Shown in pieces: positions 47,482-56,896 of a stretch of 64,000 nt of DNA; within the stretch, counting starts at the first letter, position 1, and each line of letters opens with the position of its first letter. The stretch covers positions 1 through 64,000 of the forward strand of contig JACRBC010000129.1 of assembly GCA_016213245.1 (NCBI GenBank), written 5' to 3'. Under the pieces are notes generated by a model that saw nothing but the letters and a program-made list of their open reading frames with translations, made no database searches and had not been told where the DNA came from. The translations under genes and the position numbers were made by a program. The DNA comes from Candidatus Solibacter usitatus (lineage in GTDB: Bacteria; Acidobacteriota; Terriglobia; Bryobacterales; Bryobacteraceae).

Positions 47482-50400
47482 ATGAAACGCAGCCTGTTCC
47501 TCGCCCTCATCTTTGTCGCGGTCCTGGCCATGGCCCTGGCCGCACAGACGATTACCGGTTCCATCACGGGTGTGATCACCGACTCCACGGGGGCAGTGAT
47601 CCCCGGCGCGACGGTACAGGTCATCAATACCGACACGAACGTCCGGACGTCCAGCGTGACCGACGCCGGCGGCAACTATTCGGCGGCGCTTCTGCCGCGC
47701 GGCAATTACCGGCTGCAGGTTTCGGCCAAGGGCTTCAAGGGCCTGGTGCGCGAGGGCATCGTCTTGCAGGTGCAGCAGACGGCGCGCATCGATCTGCAAC
47801 TGGCCGTGGGCGAGGTGACGGAGTCCGTCATGGTCACGGCCGACGCGATGAAACTGGAGACGGAGAACGCCACGCTGGCCAAGGTAGTGGACAATCGCGC
47901 CATCATCAACCTGCCTTTGAACACGCGCAACGTGTACAATCTGGTCTTCCTCACGCCGGGCGTCACGGGCACGGTCGGCAACAGCTACGGCGACATGCGC
48001 TACTCGGTGAACGGCGCGCGCGCCCGCACGATGGACACGATGATCGACGGGGTTTCCGCCGCGCATCCGACAGTGAACGGGTTCAACGGCATCTCGGTCT
48101 TCCCGTCGGTGGACGCGATTGAGGAGTTCAAGCTGCTCAGCGCCGACTATCCGGCCGAGTTCGGCCGCTCGCTGGGGAGCGTCTTGAACGTCGTCTTCAA
48201 GTCCGGCTCCAACCAGTGGCATGGCAGCGCGTTTGAGTTCCTGCGCAACTCGAAGCTGGACGCCAACGATTTTTTCAGCAACCGGCGGGGCACGCCGCTG
48301 CTGAGCTTCAAGCGATCGCAGTATGGGGGCGTGGTGAATGGGCCGGTGGTCCGGGACAAGACGTTTTTCATGATTTCGTATGAGGCGTTGCGGGCGCGGA
48401 CCGCGAGTTCCACCATCGCGTCGGTTCCGACGCAACTGGAGCGCAGCGGCGATTTTTCGCAGACGCGGGCGGCGAACGGCCAGGTGATCACCATCTACGA
48501 CCCGCTGACCACACGGGCCAACCCGTCGGGCTCGGGCTTCATCCGAAGCCCCTTCTCTGGGAACGTGATCCCGGCCGGCCGCTTCGACCCCGTCGCGGTC
48601 AGCACGGCGAAGTACTATCCGCAGGCCAACACGACGCCCACGGGGCTGACCAACAACCAGAACAACTGGGCGAACAGCGCATCGAAGCCGCTGAACACGA
48701 TCCAGTCGGACTACCGCGCCGACCAGATTATCTCGTCGAACCAGCGATTCTTCGTGCGCTACTCCACGCGGCTGAACGACGATATCGCCAGTACGTTCTT
48801 CCCGGCCGAAGTGGCGGTGGCCGAAGGGCGCATCAACGAAGAGAATCACGTACACGGCGGCGTGGTGGACTACACCAACACGCTGTCGCCGACCATGATT
48901 TTCAGCGCCCGCGCGGGGGTGGCCCGGACACTGTACGTCTACAGCAACCAGAGCCTGGGCTTTGCGCCCTCCAGCCTGGGTCTGCCGAAGTACATCGACG
49001 CCGGCGTCGACGTCTTCCTCTTTCCAGGATTCAGCGTCACCGACTACCGCGGGCTGGGCGGCGGGGACCACCGCAACAACGGCTTCATGACGTACACGGC
49101 GGTGGCGAACCTGACCAAACTCCGGGGCAACCACAACTTCAAGGGGGGCGTCGACCTCCGGCTGATGCGCGTGAACGTGTTTGAGGCGCGCAGCGCGAGC
49201 GATTACGGCTTCAGCCGCGGCATGACGCAGGGGCCCAATCCGAGCCAATCCAGCACGGCGGCGGGCAACGGCTTCGCCTCGATGCTGTTGGGAACGGGCA
49301 GCAGCGGCCAGCTTCAGGCGAACTACAAGAACGTGGCCACGCAGAGCCTGTACGTTGCGGGCTACTTCCAGGACGAGTGGCGCGTGACGCCGAAGTTGAG
49401 CCTGAGCCTGGGGGTGCGCTGGGACGTCGATGTGCCGCGCACGGAGCGCTACAACCGCACCAACTACTTCGACACCAAGGTGGCCACTCCGGCCTCGCAG
49501 GCCGTGCCGGGCATCACGGGCGGGCTGATCTTCGTGGGGCTCAACGGCGTGCCCCGCCAGCAGTTCAAGGCGGACAAGAACAACATCGCGCCGCGTTTCG
49601 GGCTGAGCTACCAGGTGGCGCCCAAGACGGTACTGCGCCTGGGATACGCGCACATCTACGGCCCCTCGCAACAGGCGGCGGCCGGCACAATCGGCACGAT
49701 GGGTTTCCGGGTGGACAACACCTGGGTCGCTTCCATCGACGGCATCACGCCGAACAACTATCTGCGCGATCCCTATCCGCAGGGCATTGCGCCGGTGGTG
49801 GGCGCCAGGAACGGCGTGATGACGCAATTTGGCAGCAGCATTGAGGCCACCACGCAGGACATTGTCTCTCCGTGGACGCGGCAGGTGAACTTCAACGTGC
49901 AGCGCGAGTTGCCCGCCGGTACGCTGCTGGAGGTGGCCTATGTCGGCACGCGGGGATTCTACCTGCACCGCAACGACGAGGGCGGCCTGAGCCTGAATCA
50001 ACTGGATCCCAAGTACATGGCGCTGGGCTCGGCGCTGAACCAACAGGTGGACAATCCCTTCTTCGGGAAGTTCTCCGGGGGCGTTCTGAGCGGGGCCAAG
50101 ACGAGCCGGGCGCAGTTGCTGCGCCCGTATCCGCAGTTCACCAACATCATTCCCATCTATTCGGTGGGGGCGTCGTCGTTCTACCACTCGCTGCAGGTGA
50201 GCGCGAACAAGCGCTACTCGTACGGCTTGCAGATGCAGCTTGCCTACACGTGGGGCAAGAGCCTGGACGACGGATTGAGCCACCAGGACAGCTACAACAT
50301 CCGTGCCGACCGGGCGCTGTCGGACATCGACGTGGCGCAGCGCGTCGTCATCGCGGGCGTCTATGATCTGCCGTTCGGCCGCAGCCGGCATTTCGGCGCC

Positions 50401-50883
50401 GGCTGGAACAAGGGGCTGGACCTGGCCCTGGGCGGCTGGCAGGTGAACGGGATCACGACATTGTCCAGCGGCACGCCGCTTGGATTGTCGGCCAGCAACA
50501 ACGCCGGCATCTTCAACATGGCGATCCGGGCGAACAACAACGGGCAGAGCGGGGCACTGAGCGGTCCGGTGCAGGACCGGCTGAGCGCCTTTTTCGACAA
50601 GGCTGTTTTCAGCCAGCCGGCGGCGTTCACTTTCGGCAACATGGGACCGCGGGTGTCCGACATCCGCAACGACGGCATCTTCAATTGGGATCTGTCGGTG
50701 TTCAAGAACTTCCGGGTGGTGGAGAAGGTAAACGTGCAGTTCCGGTCGGAGTTTTTGAACGCGTTCAACACGCCGCGCTTCAGCGGGCCGAACACGAGCG
50801 TGACGTCGTCGAGTTTCGGCGTGATCAGCTCGCAGGCCAACGCGCCGCGCCAGATTCAGTTCGGCCTCAAGGTGCTGTTCTAG
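47482..50883 (+). CDS. Oar-like TonB-dependent outer-membrane receptor
   Basis: 1133 residues. Signal peptide (LFLALIFVAVLAMALAAQ), a carboxypeptidase-regulatory-like domain (SITGVITDSTGAVIPGATVQ), a plug domain with ARTMDTMIDGVSA, and a large beta-barrel ending in FGLKVLF, with the terminal Phe of outer-membrane barrels. This architecture is the expanded acidobacterial/myxobacterial Oar type, thought to import glycans or peptides. The long antisense frame of 1907 residues opposite it is an artefact of composition. Neighbours point to sugar use. Confidence 0.93.
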   Translation: MKRSLFLALIFVAVLAMALAAQTITGSITGVITDSTGAVIPGATVQVINTDTNVRTSSVTDAGGNYSAALLPRGNYRLQVSAKGFKGLVREGIVLQVQQTARIDLQLAVGEVTESVMVTADAMKLETENATLAKVVDNRAIINLPLNTRNVYNLVFLTPGVTGTVGNSYGDMRYSVNGARARTMDTMIDGVSAAHPTVNGFNGISVFPSVDAIEEFKLLSADYPAEFGRSLGSVLNVVFKSGSNQWHGSAFEFLRNSKLDANDFFSNRRGTPLLSFKRSQYGGVVNGPVVRDKTFFMISYEALRARTASSTIASVPTQLERSGDFSQTRAANGQVITIYDPLTTRANPSGSGFIRSPFSGNVIPAGRFDPVAVSTAKYYPQANTTPTGLTNNQNNWANSASKPLNTIQSDYRADQIISSNQRFFVRYSTRLNDDIASTFFPAEVAVAEGRINEENHVHGGVVDYTNTLSPTMIFSARAGVARTLYVYSNQSLGFAPSSLGLPKYIDAGVDVFLFPGFSVTDYRGLGGGDHRNNGFMTYTAVANLTKLRGNHNFKGGVDLRLMRVNVFEARSASDYGFSRGMTQGPNPSQSSTAAGNGFASMLLGTGSSGQLQANYKNVATQSLYVAGYFQDEWRVTPKLSLSLGVRWDVDVPRTERYNRTNYFDTKVATPASQAVPGITGGLIFVGLNGVPRQQFKADKNNIAPRFGLSYQVAPKTVLRLGYAHIYGPSQQAAAGTIGTMGFRVDNTWVASIDGITPNNYLRDPYPQGIAPVVGARNGVMTQFGSSIEATTQDIVSPWTRQVNFNVQRELPAGTLLEVAYVGTRGFYLHRNDEGGLSLNQLDPKYMALGSALNQQVDNPFFGKFSGGVLSGAKTSRAQLLRPYPQFTNIIPIYSVGASSFYHSLQVSANKRYSYGLQMQLAYTWGKSLDDGLSHQDSYNIRADRALSDIDVAQRVVIAGVYDLPFGRSRHFGAGWNKGLDLALGGWQVNGITTLSSGTPLGLSASNNAGIFNMAIRANNNGQSGALSGPVQDRLSAFFDKAVFSQPAAFTFGNMGPRVSDIRNDGIFNWDLSVFKNFRVVEKVNVQFRSEFLNAFNTPRFSGPNTSVTSSSFGVISSQANAPRQIQFGLKVLF

Positions 50884-51462
50884 AGCCGGGCGAGGGAGAT
50901 GTGCGCCCCCCCGTTCGCCGCACCGAGGGAGCCTGGTGACGAGGGAAACGAAGGAGGGAGTCACGTCACATCTCCTGTGTTTTCAGCGCCGGCAGATTTC
51001 GTTCCGAATTCGTTTTCAAGTGAATTATCGATGTTAACTCTAGTATAATCAGCGAGTTGGAGACATCTGCCGGAGATAGGGTACCCCATTGCTGGCGGCT
51101 GGCTGGGTGAATGGGGGAAGATAAGGCGCAAATGGGCTGACTCAGGGGTTGAGGCGCGAGGGTGGCGCCGGGGCGACCGTGGACGGTGTTTGCGGATTGG
51201 GCGTACATCTGAGTCTCCGGCGAGAGCATACACACTGGTTCTGAGTTTCTGACGCTCGGGCTGGCGGCAAAATGGCTAAGTGGTTTAGGGTGAGGGGGAT
51301 GGGGGGCGAAAATAAATATGCGTTGGCTGGGAACGCGCCTTTTGGGGGGGTATGGCCGCAGATGGACGCTGAAAGCTGGATCTGTTTTGTTGTTAGTGGG
51401 GGAGCACGCCGGGCCGGTGAGCTGTGGCCGGGCCGAGGTGCGAAGGTGGGAGAGTAAGAGTC
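50884..51462. other. 579-nt gap with a consensus -10 box
   Basis: No convincing gene: the short frames on both strands show no family features and their predicted proteins are composition-like. A perfect TATAAT sits at 51044-51049 in an AT-richer stretch, with only weak -35 candidates. It could start a transcript leading into the DUF4832 gene or a small RNA. The right part is G-rich and repetitive. Confidence 0.4.
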
Positions 51463-52857
51463 ATGCGCACTTGGCTCGCTCTGCTGCTCACCTCCTTTTC
51501 GGCCGGCCTGGCGGCACAGGATACGCGGGTGGTCCGTCCGAAGGAGATTGACGGCGTTCTGGTGAATCCGGGGATCGGATTCACGACGCTGAACCGCTTC
51601 AACGGCGATCCGTTGAACGAAGGCACGAAGTGGACGGAGGGCTACCCGATTCAGAACTACGCGTTCAGCGGCTCACTGGAGGTGCGGGGGCAACCGATGA
51701 CCTCGATTGCCTATTTGCGGATCTACTGGCGATTCGTGGAGCCGGAGATGGGCAAATACAATTGGGCGATGCTGGACCAGGTACTGCGGACGGCGCGGGA
51801 GCGCAAGCAGACGCTGATGCTGCGCGTCGCGCCGTACGGCACCGAGGCGGACAACGACGTGCCGGAGTGGTACCGGCAACTGGCGGGTGACGAGAGAGCC
51901 AAGGGCCTGCCGGAGAAGTGGCGCACCGACCCGGAGAATCCGCTGTACGTGAAACACTTCACGGCGCTGGTGCGCGAGCTGGGCAAACGATACGACGGCC
52001 ATCCGGACCTGGAGCTGGTGGACGTGTCGATTGTCGGGGCGTGGGGCGAGGGCGAGCACACGGAGCGGTTGGCGGAGCCTACGATGCGGGCGCTAGTGGA
52101 CAGCTACATCGAGGGCTTCCGCAAGACGCCGCTGAACATGCAGCCGACCGACCGGCGGACCAACACGTACGCGCTGTCGAAGGCCGGGGCCGGCTGGCGC
52201 GCCGATTGTCTGGGGGACATGCGCTGCGTGAGCGGCGCCGGATGGTGCCACATGTTCGACGCCTACCCGCGGGACATCGTGAACTTCGGGCTGGCCGAGG
52301 CGTGGAAGAAGGGACCGGTGGCGCTGGAGGCGTGCTGGGTGATGCAGCACTGGAAGAACCAGGGCTGGGACGTGGACTACATCATCGAGCAGTCGTTGAA
52401 GTGGCACATCTCGTCGTTCAACAACAAGTCGTCGGCGGTGCCGGAGGAGTGGCGCCCGCAGGTGGAGCGCTGGTTGAAGCGGATGGGCTACCGCTATGTG
52501 TTGCGGAGATTCAGCTACCCAGCGGTAGTGCGTTCGGGGGAGAAGCTGGCGTTCACGAGCTGGTGGGAGAACAAGGGGGTGGCGCCGTGCTACCGGCGGT
52601 ATCCGCTGGCGCTACGGCTGAAGGGCGCCGGGGGCAGCGTGGTGGTGACGACGGGCGCGGACATCCGCACGTGGCTGCCCGGCGACATCGTGTTCGACGA
52701 CGCGGTAACGCTGCCGGCGGGCATAAGGGCGGGCGAGTACGAGCTGGCGATCGCGCTAGTGGATGAGGGGACGCGCGCACCCAATGTGAAGCTGGCGATC
52801 GCGGGGATGGATGGGGAGGGGTGGTACCCGCTGGGGCGGATCGCGGTGGGGCGGTGA
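51463..52857 (+). CDS. Secreted DUF4832-domain glycosidase-like protein
   Basis: 464 residues. Signal peptide (LALLLTSFSAGLAAQ), then a TIM-barrel-like region resembling GH42-type glycosidases (SIAYLRIYWRFVEPEMGKYNW, LMLRVAPYG, VDVSIVGAWGEGEH with a candidate acid/base Glu). The C-terminal part fits DUF4832 with a beta-sandwich end (FTSWWENKGVAPCYRRYP). The ATG at 51463 follows GGGAG. Probably acts on polysaccharide in the periplasm or outside. Confidence 0.78.
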   Translation: MRTWLALLLTSFSAGLAAQDTRVVRPKEIDGVLVNPGIGFTTLNRFNGDPLNEGTKWTEGYPIQNYAFSGSLEVRGQPMTSIAYLRIYWRFVEPEMGKYNWAMLDQVLRTARERKQTLMLRVAPYGTEADNDVPEWYRQLAGDERAKGLPEKWRTDPENPLYVKHFTALVRELGKRYDGHPDLELVDVSIVGAWGEGEHTERLAEPTMRALVDSYIEGFRKTPLNMQPTDRRTNTYALSKAGAGWRADCLGDMRCVSGAGWCHMFDAYPRDIVNFGLAEAWKKGPVALEACWVMQHWKNQGWDVDYIIEQSLKWHISSFNNKSSAVPEEWRPQVERWLKRMGYRYVLRRFSYPAVVRSGEKLAFTSWWENKGVAPCYRRYPLALRLKGAGGSVVVTTGADIRTWLPGDIVFDDAVTLPAGIRAGEYELAIALVDEGTRAPNVKLAIAGMDGEGWYPLGRIAVGR

Positions 52858-52945
52858 AGCTGGGTCTTGGACCCGGAGGCTGATGGCAACGACGCGAGCA
52901 AGACGCCGGTTGACAGGCCAGGAGGACTGTCCCACTGGTGCGCAG

Positions 52946-52951
52946 TATAAT
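52946..52951 (+). promoter_or_regulatory. -10 box next to the DUF1080 gene start
   Basis: A perfect TATAAT ends 8 nt before the ATG at 52960, with AGGACT 17 nt upstream as a weak -35. The message would be leaderless or nearly so. Confidence 0.5.
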
Positions 52952-52959
52952 CGTCGTCG

Positions 52960-53580
52960 ATGATGCGACGATTGACGCGGCTGACGGGAGTGGTGTTGTG
53001 GGCGGGTCTGGTGTTTGGGCAGAAATTTGTGAGCCTGATGCCGGAGCGGGATGTGTCCGAGCACTGGACGGTGGAGGGCAAGGCGCCGAAGGAGGCGTGG
53101 GCGGTGCGGGAGGGGATGATCGCCTGCACGGGCCAGCCGTATGGAATCCTGAGGAGCAAGAAGGTGTACCGGAACTACGTACTGCGGGCGGAGTGGCGGT
53201 TCCAGGAGGGATGGACGGCGCCGCCGGCGGGGAACGAGTGGCCGAACGCGGGGTTCTTCATCCATGCCGGGCCGATGGTGGACGGGTGGCCGGTGTCGTT
53301 CGAAGTGCAGGGCTACTTTGGGGAGGCGGGGAGCCTCTTCGGGGTGCGAGGAGGGAAGATCACGGGTGCGAAGCGGGGTCCGTTTGTGAAGCAGAGGCCG
53401 AGGTTCGGGTCCTGGGACCGGTATGAGATCACGTCGCGCGACGGAAAGGTGACGGTGGTGCTGAACGGCGTGCTGGTGAATGAAGGCACGGGGGCGGAGC
53501 CGAGAGAGGGGAACATCTGCCTGCAATCGGAGGGCTGGCCGGTGTATTACCGCAAGATCGCGATTCAGGTGCTGCCGTGA
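52960..53580 (+). CDS. Secreted DUF1080-type 3-keto-glycoside hydrolase
   Basis: 206 residues. Signal peptide (LTGVVLWAGLVFGQ) and a concanavalin-like beta-sandwich of the DUF1080 / 3-keto-disaccharide hydrolase family (PF06439 type): VLRAEWRFQEG, NAGFFIHAGP, FEVQGYFG and WDRYEITSRDGKVTVVLNG. It should cleave the glycosidic bond after the sugar is oxidised at C3. First gene of a three-gene operon with overlapping starts and stops. Confidence 0.88.
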   Translation: MMRRLTRLTGVVLWAGLVFGQKFVSLMPERDVSEHWTVEGKAPKEAWAVREGMIACTGQPYGILRSKKVYRNYVLRAEWRFQEGWTAPPAGNEWPNAGFFIHAGPMVDGWPVSFEVQGYFGEAGSLFGVRGGKITGAKRGPFVKQRPRFGSWDRYEITSRDGKVTVVLNGVLVNEGTGAEPREGNICLQSEGWPVYYRKIAIQVLP

Positions 53581-54584
53581 TGCGGCGGCGCGAGTTGTTG
53601 CTGGCGGCGGGGGCGGGCCTGTGTGCTAACCCGCTCGCTACCGCTCGCGGCTCTACTCGCCACGGCGCGCGGATGAACGAACTGGACGGCGCGCGGATGA
53701 ACGAACTGGACGGCGCGCGGATGAACGAACTGGACGGCGCCCAGGTCACGCGGTTTCAGGTGGCCTGTATGACGCTGCCGTACGCGGCGTTCCCGATGGA
53801 GCGGGCGCTCACGGGCATCCAGCGGGCGGGATACCGGTATGTGGCGTGGGGCGTGAACCATCGCGACGCATCGGGCACGGTGCGGCGGATGCTGGAAGAA
53901 AAGGCGCCGGCCTCGGAGGCGGCGAAGCTCGCCGCGCACTGCCGCGGCCTGGGGCTGGAGCCGGTGATGATGTTCTCGACGGTGCATCTGGAGGCAGCCG
54001 GGGCGCTGGACCTGCACTTGAGGCGCATCGACCAGGCGGCCGCGGCGGGCATCCCGTTCCTGCTCACGTTCGGGAAGACGGAGCCGGGGCAATACGAACG
54101 CGTGATCGGCAATCTGAAAGGGATGGCGGGCAGAGCGCGCGCGGCCGGGGTGACGGTGGTAATCAAGCAACACGGAGGAAACACGGCGACGGGGGCGGCG
54201 TGCGCGCGGATTGTGGCCGAGGTGGGAGAGGAGTCGGTCCGGATCTGCTACGATGCCGGCAACGTGCTGGACTACGACAACAGCGACCCGGTGGCCGACA
54301 TCCGCACGTGCTGGCGGGAGGTGCGGGCGTTCGCGATCAAGGACCACCGGAACACGCCGAAGGACGAGGATTGCGGGCCGGGGTTTGGGGAGATCGATCA
54401 CTACAAGCTGCTGACGCCGGTGATGAGGACCGGGCTGACGATGCCGCTGGCGTGCGAGAACATCTTTGAGCCGCTGGTGAGCCGTCCCACGGCGGCGGAA
54501 GAAGTGGATGCGCTGGCCAAGCGGGCGAGAGAGTATCTGGAGACTGTCCTACGCGGATTGATTCAACACGAAAGGGAACAATGA
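53577..54584 (+). CDS. Tat-exported sugar isomerase/epimerase (TIM barrel) with repeat insertion
   Basis: 335 residues, GTG start overlapping the upstream stop (GTGA). A Tat-like leader (MRRRELLLAAGAGLCA) is followed by a 36-codon insert. The insert has the dispersed 28-bp repeat (NPLATARGS) and then GARMNELD three times in tandem. From QVTRFQVACMTLP on, it is a xylose-isomerase-like TIM barrel (AP_endonuc_2 type) with metal-ligand candidates in FGKTEPGQYE, KQHGGN, CYDAGN and IKDHR. The insert probably lengthens the leader-to-barrel linker. Expected to act on 3-keto sugars released by the DUF1080 protein. Confidence 0.82.
   Translation: MMRRRELLLAAGAGLCANPLATARGSTRHGARMNELDGARMNELDGARMNELDGAQVTRFQVACMTLPYAAFPMERALTGIQRAGYRYVAWGVNHRDASGTVRRMLEEKAPASEAAKLAAHCRGLGLEPVMMFSTVHLEAAGALDLHLRRIDQAAAAGIPFLLTFGKTEPGQYERVIGNLKGMAGRARAAGVTVVIKQHGGNTATGAACARIVAEVGEESVRICYDAGNVLDYDNSDPVADIRTCWREVRAFAIKDHRNTPKDEDCGPGFGEIDHYKLLTPVMRTGLTMPLACENIFEPLVSRPTAAEEVDALAKRAREYLETVLRGLIQHEREQ
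53628..53655 (+). repeat. Dispersed 28-bp repeat, copy 1
   Basis: Begins aacccgctcgctaccgctcg. It is identical over 28 bp to 61387-61414, in the same orientation. Here it lies in frame inside the leader of the epimerase gene. Confidence 0.9.
53664..53735 (+). repeat. Three exact 24-bp tandem repeats in the epimerase gene
   Basis: The 24-bp unit ggcgcgcggatgaacgaact-ggac occurs three times without a mismatch and encodes GARMNELD. The perfect identity points to recent expansion. Confidence 0.95.
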
Positions 54585-55690
54585 AACTGCAACGGAGAGA
54601 TTTTCTACTTGGATCGGCGGCCGCCGGCGGCCTGGCCTCGGGGCAGGCAGCGGATCGGATCGCGACGGCGGTGATCGGCACGGGCAATCGCGGATCCTAT
54701 CTGCTGTCCGGTGTACTGGAGCAGCCGGAGGCGAAGGTGGCGGCGGTGTGCGACATCAAGCCGGACCGGCTGGACAAGGCGGCGAGCGCGGCGGCGAAGG
54801 ACAGCCCGGCGACGTACAGCGATTGGCGGAGGGTAATCGAACGGAAGGACATTGGGGCTGTGTTCATCGCGACGCCGCCGCACCTTCATGCGGAGATGGC
54901 GCTGGCGGCGCTGGCGGCGGGCAAGCACGTCTATTGCGAGAAGCCGGTGGGGGTGACGGCGGCGCAGGTGGGCGCACTGGTGAAGGCGGCCAAGGCGGCC
55001 AAGGCGGTGTTCGTCTCGGGGCAGCAGTTGCGCTCGTCCAAACAACTGGGAGAGGCGGTGCGGCGGATCCGGGAGGGCGCGATCGGGGACGTAATGTGGG
55101 TGAAGGCGCAGCGCCATGCGACGGCGGATCTGCCGCACGACGGCACGTCGGGAGACTGGTATTTCGACGTGTCGAAATCGGGAGGCTATTTGATCGAACA
55201 GTCGGTGCACAACCTGGACGCGTGCAACTGGGTGATCGGGTCGCGTCCGGTGAGGGCCTGCGGTTTCGGCGGAACTCAGTTGTACAAGAACGACCCGCCG
55301 GGCCGGACGATTTTCGACTGCGCCAGCCTGACCTACGAGTATCAAAACGGTGTGAAGCTGTCGTTCACGCAAAACGTGTTCCATCCGCGGACCCTGCCGT
55401 CGGGCGGGCAGTACATCTACGTGTACGGCACGAAGGGGGCGGTGGATCTGATGTCGACGGCGACGCTGCACCCGCTGGGCAAGGAGGGGCAACCGTCAGT
55501 GCTGGCGGAGAAAAGAGAGGAGCCGCGGCACGCGCACATCATGGCATTCTACGACTCGATCACAAAGGGGACGGCTGTGCCGGCCGGCATCGAGGTGGGC
55601 GCCACGGCGGCTCTGACGGCGATCCTGGGCCATGAGGCGATGGTGCGGCAGAGGGTGGTGAACTGGAGCGAGTTGGGGGTGGAGCTGTAG
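54581..55690 (+). CDS. Tat-exported Gfo/Idh/MocA oxidoreductase
   Basis: 369 residues. Tat leader LQRRDFLLGSAAAGG, NAD(P) fold AVIGTGNRGSYLL, and the catalytic CEKPVGVT region. It overlaps the epimerase stop as ATGA. In the 3-keto-glycoside pathway, enzymes of this family oxidise the sugar C3 hydroxyl before hydrolysis by the DUF1080 protein. Tat export keeps its cofactor bound. Confidence 0.88.
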   Translation: MKLQRRDFLLGSAAAGGLASGQAADRIATAVIGTGNRGSYLLSGVLEQPEAKVAAVCDIKPDRLDKAASAAAKDSPATYSDWRRVIERKDIGAVFIATPPHLHAEMALAALAAGKHVYCEKPVGVTAAQVGALVKAAKAAKAVFVSGQQLRSSKQLGEAVRRIREGAIGDVMWVKAQRHATADLPHDGTSGDWYFDVSKSGGYLIEQSVHNLDACNWVIGSRPVRACGFGGTQLYKNDPPGRTIFDCASLTYEYQNGVKLSFTQNVFHPRTLPSGGQYIYVYGTKGAVDLMSTATLHPLGKEGQPSVLAEKREEPRHAHIMAFYDSITKGTAVPAGIEVGATAALTAILGHEAMVRQRVVNWSELGVEL

Positions 55691-55980
55691 GCGGGGGTGT
55701 ATTAGCCGCTGATGAACTCAGATGAACGCTGATTTGCAGAGAACGGTCATTGCCTGCGAAGCCTTGCGCCGCAGGGGGCGCGCCTAGCCACTGGCGCGGG
55801 CATTGGCGCCCCAGTAACTGCCCGGCGCGGATTGCGGCCCCGTGCTTTGGGGACGCAAGCGCTCCGGACATGGAGCGACTGAGAGCTGGAGTTGGTCTGA
55901 GGCCGGTCACCCGATCGAGGCGGGACTTGCGAGGTGCGCGGGCTGGAAAGTGCCCGGCAAGAGGGCGGCGGCCCCGGCGA
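55691..55980. other. 290-nt gap with a short repeat
   Basis: No gene. At 55707-55733 is CGCTGATGAACTCAGATGAA followed again by CGCTGAT, a short direct-repeat motif of a kind I have seen in intergenic DNA of several phyla. The rest is G+C-rich and contains short stems. It lies between convergent genes. Confidence 0.45.
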
Positions 55981-56784
55981 TCAGCGGTTGTCCAGGCGGC
56001 GGCGGGCGGCGCGGGACATTGCCTTGAGGATGTCGAAGGCGAGCTGGTGGGCGCCTTTGTCGAACTGATCGGTGGGGGAGAGGCCGGCGCCGTTGGTGAC
56101 GTGGGCGACGACGCCGCAGGGGACGAGGCGGGCGGCGCCGAAGGCGAAGAGGGAGGCGGCCTGCATTTCGACGGCGAGGACGCCGTCCTGGGCGTGACGT
56201 TGGAGCTGCGAGGCGGTTTCGCGGTAGGGGGCGTCGGTGGTCCAGACGGTTCCGGTGACGACGGGCAAGGGGAGGGTGGAGAGTTCGTCGCGCAAGAGGG
56301 CGGCGAGGCGCGGGTCGCCATCGACGGTTTCGGCGGCGGGCAGGTAATGGTAGGAGGTCCCTTCATCGCGGAGGGCGCTCACCGGGAGCACGAGGCTGGG
56401 TATGGGCAACGCGGGCGACACGCGTCCGGCGGAGGTCAGCCCGAGGATGACGCGGGCTCCGGAGGCGGCGAGCTGTTCAGCGATCAAGACGGCGTAGGGG
56501 CCGCCGATGGTGCGGGCGATGACGCCGATGCGGTGGCCGTCGACATCGACGGAGTACATCGAGGTGTGGAAGCAGGCCCAGGGTGTGAAGGGGGAGGCAT
56601 GGCCGGTTTTGACCAGCCAGTCGGTCAGGTCGCCGTCGAACTCCAGGAGGCAGACCTCGGGCACGGGGTGGGGCGGGAGGTTGCGTTCAGTGCGAACGGC
56701 GTGGAGCAGGGCCTGGGGGGTGAAGGCGCTGGGCGAATCCAAGGCATGCGTCAAGAGCGGCAGGGTGAGGGGTTCGGGTGGCAT
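55981..56784 (-). CDS. Nucleoside phosphorylase (uridine-phosphorylase type)
   Basis: 267 residues of the PNP/UDP family. Phosphate- and base-site regions are recognisable: GARVILGLTSAGRVSP, and the substrate-ribose Glu in GVLAVEMQAASLFAFG. VAHVTNGAGLSPTDQFDKG closes the family region. It releases ribose-1-phosphate from nucleosides. Single gene, divergent from the arsR-rhodanese gene across a regulatory gap. Confidence 0.85.
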   Translation of the reverse strand: MPPEPLTLPLLTHALDSPSAFTPQALLHAVRTERNLPPHPVPEVCLLEFDGDLTDWLVKTGHASPFTPWACFHTSMYSVDVDGHRIGVIARTIGGPYAVLIAEQLAASGARVILGLTSAGRVSPALPIPSLVLPVSALRDEGTSYHYLPAAETVDGDPRLAALLRDELSTLPLPVVTGTVWTTDAPYRETASQLQRHAQDGVLAVEMQAASLFAFGAARLVPCGVVAHVTNGAGLSPTDQFDKGAHQLAFDILKAMSRAARRRLDNR

Positions 56785-56848
56785 TTACGCTTGTCCCAAG
56801 TAATGATTGCAGAATCAACAACTTGTATTATGACATGGGGCAGGGCGC

Positions 56849-56889
56849 TTGACGTTGCTATAGTACTTCAGTAGATTATAAAATACTGA
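56849..56889 (+). promoter_or_regulatory. Promoter and operator of the sulfide-response operon
   Basis: TTGACG (56849-56854) and TAGATT (56872-56877) are 17 nt apart. An inverted repeat TCAGTA / TACTGA with a 10-nt AT-rich spacer (56868-56889) overlaps the -10. That position suits repression by the ArsR-type protein encoded directly downstream. Confidence 0.65.
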
Positions 56890-56896
56890 GCGACGT

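Noticed and set aside
45241-50964. 1907-residue minus-strand frame opposite the TonB receptor
   Set aside because: It is antisense to a clear receptor gene and also runs across the YeeE, DinB and Gfo/Idh genes. Its His/Arg/Val-rich composition is typical of shadow frames in high-G+C DNA.
50961-51235. Minus-strand frames of about 90 residues in the 51-kb gap
   Set aside because: Two different frames are equally open, with no ribosome site and no domain features.
51272-51457. Short plus-strand frame before the DUF4832 gene
   Set aside because: Gly/Arg-rich, no ribosome site and no conserved features.
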